Of a DNA stretch of 7,688 nt, positions 5,776-7,688 are shown piece by piece (the first letter of the stretch is position 1; each line of letters starts with the position of its first letter). The DNA is from DATARH01 sp035507475. Lineage in GTDB: Bacteria; Pseudomonadota; Alphaproteobacteria; ATCC43930; CGMCC-115725. Made by a program: the position numbers and the translations under genes. The notes under the pieces were generated by a model, which had not been told where the DNA came from, did not search any database, and worked only from the letters and a program-made list of their open reading frames with translations. Location: positions 1 through 7,688 of the forward strand of contig DATJOB010000316.1 of the NCBI GenBank assembly GCA_035507475.1, in the 5' to 3' direction.

Positions 5776-5964
5776 TCGGCTTTGGGCGTCGCAGACCGCC
5801 AGCCGTTCGGCATGGCGCGCCGCGATCAGCTCGAAGCGATCGGCGATCGACCCGTCGAGCGCGGCTTCCGCGAAGGGTTCAAAGGGCCAGTCGACCGGTT
5901 CGTCCCGGTTCGGAAGCGCCGGCTGTGTCTGCGCTTCCGCGTCGGACCGGCTCGTCGGCTGCAT
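5776..5964 (-). pseudogene. AMP-binding (adenylation) enzyme, N-terminal fragment, truncated
   Basis: ATG at 5964, with GAGG just before it, opens a frame of 63 residues. Its second half reads WPFEPFAEAALDGS followed by IADRFELIAARHAERLAVCD and AQSR. This resembles the first helix and strand of AMP-dependent synthetases and NRPS-type adenylation domains (pattern I..RFE..A.RH..RLAV.D, normally followed by an aromatic-Y-AEL segment). Here the family sequence ends right after DAQSR at about 5776, and the frame continues with unrelated residues to 5680. An intact enzyme would have 500 or more residues. The gene starts about 100 bases after the glutaredoxin-DinB stop on the same strand, so it may once have been the next gene. 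A weak promoter-like pair (TTGCAC, 18 bases, AGAATT on the minus strand) lies upstream. Confidence 0.62.
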
Positions 5965-6045
5965 GTCCCTCGCTTGCCCGTCCGCGGATTCTTGGCTTCC
6001 GGTGAAATTCTCGTCCGGTCACGCCAAGTGTGCAAACGGTTTGGC

Positions 6046-6061
6046 GACGGGGCTCCCCGTC
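6046..6061 (-). terminator. Hairpin directly after the glutaredoxin-DinB stop, possible weak terminator
   Basis: GACGGGG and CCCCGTC are exact inverted arms separated by two bases, beginning two bases after the TGA at 6063-6065 on the minus strand. The position suits a terminator or 3' end stabiliser, but no run of T follows (the next bases are GCCAAACC), so intrinsic termination is doubtful. Confidence 0.35.
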
Positions 6062-6062
6062 C

Positions 6063-6830
6063 TCAGCCGTCCCAGACCTGCTTGGGCATCGGTAGGTCGG
6101 CGAAATCGGCCGGCTGCAGCGGCCGATCGGCCGCGATCCCGTGCATGTCGAGCAGCATCACCCATTGCCGGGTGTGCTGGCCGATATGCCAGGTCGCGCG
6201 CTCGAGGACCTCGTGCAGCTTCTGCTTGCCGTAATAGGTGTCGACCTCGGCTTGCGCCTCCTTGTCGGGAGTCGCCGTCCACCAATTCTCGACCCTGGCC
6301 TTGACCCGGCCGCCATATTCGGCGAGCGCCGCGGTCGAGGCCATCTCCGCCGGGTCGTGGACTTCGCCGGGCAGCCCGTTCGAGAAGAACTTGCCGCCCG
6401 CGACCTCGACAAAGGCCTCGCAGATGCGGAACATGTGGTGCGCGAGCCGGGCGTAGCTGCGCGGCCGGCTCGGCGTCAGCGTCTCGAGCTGGTCGTCCGG
6501 CATCTGCGGGATCATGCGCAGCGCCGCATCGATAAAGCGCTCCATGCGCGCGACGAGCTGGGCCGGGCTCAGCACCGGTCCCGCCTTCTCGTTCAGCTTC
6601 AGGAAGGCGACGACCTGCGCGATGTTCTGGGCGAAGACGAACTCGTCGCCGCGCGACAGGATCGGGATCGAGCGGGCGCCCAGCCGCGCCAACTCGGCCC
6701 GGCCGGCCGGGTCCTCAAGGATGTTGATCGATTCGAACTCGATCCCACGGACCGAGAGAAACTCTTTCAGTCTCAGGCAGCTGGTTCAACCAGGCTGCCA
6801 GAACGCCTTGAGCGGCGCGGCCACGGCCAT
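6063..6830 (-). CDS. Glutaredoxin-DinB fusion protein with in-frame TGA at the active-site cysteine (candidate selenoprotein)
   Basis: From ATG at 6830 the frame reads MAVAAPLKAFWQPG, then TGA at 6788-6786 (codon 15), then TSCLRLKEFLSVRGIEFES and on to the stop at 6063: 255 codons. Residues 7-80 match a glutaredoxin domain, with cis-proline segment ARSIP (Pro56) and FVFAQNI. The expected CTSC redox motif reads TGA-T-S-C, so the TGA replaces the first, nucleophilic cysteine while Cys18 is kept. Residues about 88-255 form a DinB-like four-helix domain, with HH at 131-132 and WHIGQH (His215, His219) as likely metal ligands. Thiol-dependent reduction or transfer is inferred. GAGG sits one base before the ATG but seven before the GTG at 6824, so GTG may be the true start. 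If TGA is not decoded as selenocysteine, the gene is a pseudogene or yields only a DinB part from a downstream start such as TTG at 6692. Confidence 0.8.
6751..6785 (-). promoter_or_regulatory. Candidate bacterial SECIS-type stem-loop after the TGA
   Basis: Immediately 3' of the TGA, the minus strand can pair GAGAC (6774-6770) with GTTTC (6762-6758; one G-U pair) around the loop TGAAAGA. ACC (6785-6783) and GGT (6753-6751) can close the base. The loop begins 16 bases after the TGA and has G as its second base, which agrees with the general form of bacterial SECIS elements. The stem is short and no energy calculation was made. A competing structure (6776-6799) places the TGA itself in a three-base loop between arms CTGGT and ACCAG, extended by GGCAG/CTGCC. 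Confidence 0.35.
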
Positions 6831-6853
6831 GCCTCTTCGTCGGGTTGCGCGCG

Positions 6854-6888
6854 GGGGTCATGTTGACCCCGCCGCGCTGGCGCGTCAA
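6854..6888 (-). promoter_or_regulatory. Candidate promoter with overlapping 17-bp operator for the glutaredoxin-DinB gene
   Basis: On the minus strand TTGACG (6888-6883) is followed after 17 bases by CAACAT (6865-6860), a weak -10. A perfect inverted repeat, GGGGTCAACATGACCCC (6870-6854; 7-base arms, 3-base centre), covers that -10 position. Start of transcription near 6853 would leave about 22 bases before the ATG. A dyad over a -10 is typical of a repressor site; the regulator is unknown. Confidence 0.4.
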
Positions 6889-6920
6889 CCGCGGCTGCTG
6901 GCGCCCAGGGATGCGCCCGG

Positions 6921-6930
6921 CTATATAGCG
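6921..6930 (+). promoter_or_regulatory. Candidate -10 element close to the DUF2125 start
   Basis: TATATA (6922-6927), within GCTATATAGC, is the most AT-rich spot of the intergenic region and ends six bases before the ATG at 6934. No good -35 is seen at the proper distance and no Shine-Dalgarno sequence precedes the ATG. Transcription from here would yield a leaderless or nearly leaderless mRNA, a common arrangement in alphaproteobacteria. Confidence 0.4.
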
Positions 6931-6933
6931 GCG

Positions 6934-7688
6934 ATGCGCCGCGCGACGGTCCTCGGCCTGCTGGGCGCCGTCCTCGTCGTCGGGATCGGTGCCTACACCG
7001 CGTTTTGGTGGGTCGCCGCGCAGAAGATCGAGGAGGCGGCGACGGCGTGGCGGGAGTCCGCGCGCGCCCAGAAGATCGACGCCTCGTGGCAGACGATGCG
7101 CGTCGCCGGCTACCCGTTCTCGTTGCGGCTCGAGCTCGGCGATGTCGTCGTGAAGGACGCCGCGACGACGCCGCCCGCCGAGTTCGGCGCGCCGTTGCTC
7201 TCGGCGAGCGTATCGCCGTGGAATTTCCACCGCCTGTGGTTTGCCGCGCCGGACGGTCTCAACGCCGCGGCGGGGCCCGAGGCGCTGGCTTTCGCCAAGC
7301 TCAGCGCCGCGCGCGGCAGCGGCGCCGCGGCCTTCACCGCCGACGGCACCGCGGCGATCTGGCTCACGCTCTACCAGGCGAAGGCCGAGGCCGGACTGGC
7401 CGTCGGCGCGCGCGCGGTCAATGCCTGGGCAATCGTGCCGGCGAGCCCGCCGGCCAGCCATCAGGATCCCGGCTTCGGCCTTGCCGCCGACATCCGCGAC
7501 CTGACGCTGCCCGCCGCGCCGGCCGGGTTCAAGCCGGCGATCGACGACCTCGGCTTCGGCTTGACGATGATGGGCGCGTTTCCGCCGGGGCCGCTGCGCC
7601 AGGCCGCCGCCGCCTGGCGCGACGCGGGCGGCACGGTCGAGCTCGACCACTTGCTGCTGCGCTGGGGCGACATGGAGATCAACGGCTC
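6934..7688 (+). CDS. DUF2125 family membrane-anchored protein (3' end outside window)
   Basis: From ATG at 6934 the frame is open to the window end, giving 251 codons plus two bases. The protein starts MRR, then a hydrophobic segment at about 4-29 (VLGLLGAVLVVGIGAYTAFW), which is a signal anchor or uncleaved signal sequence. A short helix KIEEAATAWRESARAQ leads to the family motif TMRVAGYPFSLRLELGDV (55-72), typical of DUF2125, and then beta-rich repeats such as LLSASVSPWNFHRLWFAAPDG. The bulk probably lies in the periplasm; DUF2125 proteins resemble AsmA/YdgA-like envelope proteins but have no established function. A nearby ATG at 6911 is excluded by an in-frame TAG five codons later. Usual family length is about 320-500, so the last part is missing. 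In relatives this gene often sits near a gamma-glutamylcyclotransferase gene, consistent with the ChaC gene about 2 kb away. Confidence 0.9.
   Translation, partial: MRRATVLGLLGAVLVVGIGAYTAFWWVAAQKIEEAATAWRESARAQKIDASWQTMRVAGYPFSLRLELGDVVVKDAATTPPAEFGAPLLSASVSPWNFHRLWFAAPDGLNAAAGPEALAFAKLSAARGSGAAAFTADGTAAIWLTLYQAKAEAGLAVGARAVNAWAIVPASPPASHQDPGFGLAADIRDLTLPAAPAGFKPAIDDLGFGLTMMGAFPPGPLRQAAAAWRDAGGTVELDHLLLRWGDMEING

Noticed and set aside
5370..5813. A single 147-residue protein covering the DinB remnant and the small membrane protein
   Set aside because: The N-terminal half is a patch of a DinB tail and antisense sequence without a ribosome site, while a good ribosome site precedes the internal ATG at 5594.
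6063..6692. Glutaredoxin-DinB gene starting at TTG 6692
   Set aside because: This start would begin in the middle of the glutaredoxin domain. Conserved glutaredoxin sequence continues upstream to and across the TGA, so it is kept only as a fallback if TGA is a true stop.
6715..7650. Minus-strand open frame of 311 codons at the right edge
   Set aside because: It is the shadow of the DUF2125 gene, whose plus-strand frame has a membrane anchor and the GYPF motif; the minus frame is low-complexity Arg/Gly/Ala.

Overview
The window is high-GC DNA with tightly packed, often overlapping genes. The gene families (twin-transmembrane HIG1-type protein, PduO adenosyltransferase, etfBA, DUF2125, PRC-barrel, glutaredoxin-DinB fusion) point to an alphaproteobacterium, probably of the Rhizobiales/Rhodospirillales type. 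No RNA genes, CRISPR array, transposase or integrase were seen.

Layout. (1) 1-302, plus strand: the last 65 codons of one electron-transfer flavoprotein alpha gene, then the first ~33 codons of a 3-hydroxybutyryl-CoA dehydrogenase gene, which breaks off abruptly. (2) 313-3278, minus strand: a compact operon read as twin-transmembrane protein, PduO cobalamin adenosyltransferase, SnoaL/NTF2-like protein, etfB and a complete second etfA. The two etfA copies face each other across the break at about 300-312. (3) 3369-4220, plus: an alpha/beta hydrolase. (4) 4217-4771, minus: a ChaC-type gamma-glutamylcyclotransferase whose stop codon shares four bases with the hydrolase stop. (5) 4966-5594, minus: a small tail-anchored membrane protein followed by a PRC-barrel protein. 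(6) 5595-6062: no intact gene. It holds a C-terminal scrap of a DinB-like gene and an N-terminal scrap of an AMP-binding (adenylation) gene. (7) 6063-6830, minus: a glutaredoxin-DinB fusion gene with an in-frame TGA. (8) 6934-end, plus: a DUF2125 protein cut by the window edge.

The most interesting observation is in gene 7. The ordinary start-to-stop reading misses its N-terminus, because an in-frame TGA sits exactly where the first cysteine of the glutaredoxin CxxC active site belongs. Read as selenocysteine, it gives a 255-residue protein with motif U-T-S-C, an N-terminal glutaredoxin domain and a C-terminal DinB-like domain with a HxxxH motif. This is a candidate selenoprotein. The alternative is a nonsense mutation or base error at a TGC codon, which the window alone cannot exclude.

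A second theme is rearrangement. There are two places where a truncated gene abuts a diverged copy of a neighbouring gene: etfA/hbd against etfA, and AMP-binding against the DinB tail. These may be old duplication-deletion scars or, especially for the inverted etfA pair, a chimeric assembly.

Functionally, the operon joins beta-oxidation/acyl-CoA electron transfer (ETF) with adenosylcobalamin supply. The right half leans toward glutathione and thiol chemistry (ChaC, glutaredoxin) and envelope or membrane-associated small proteins.
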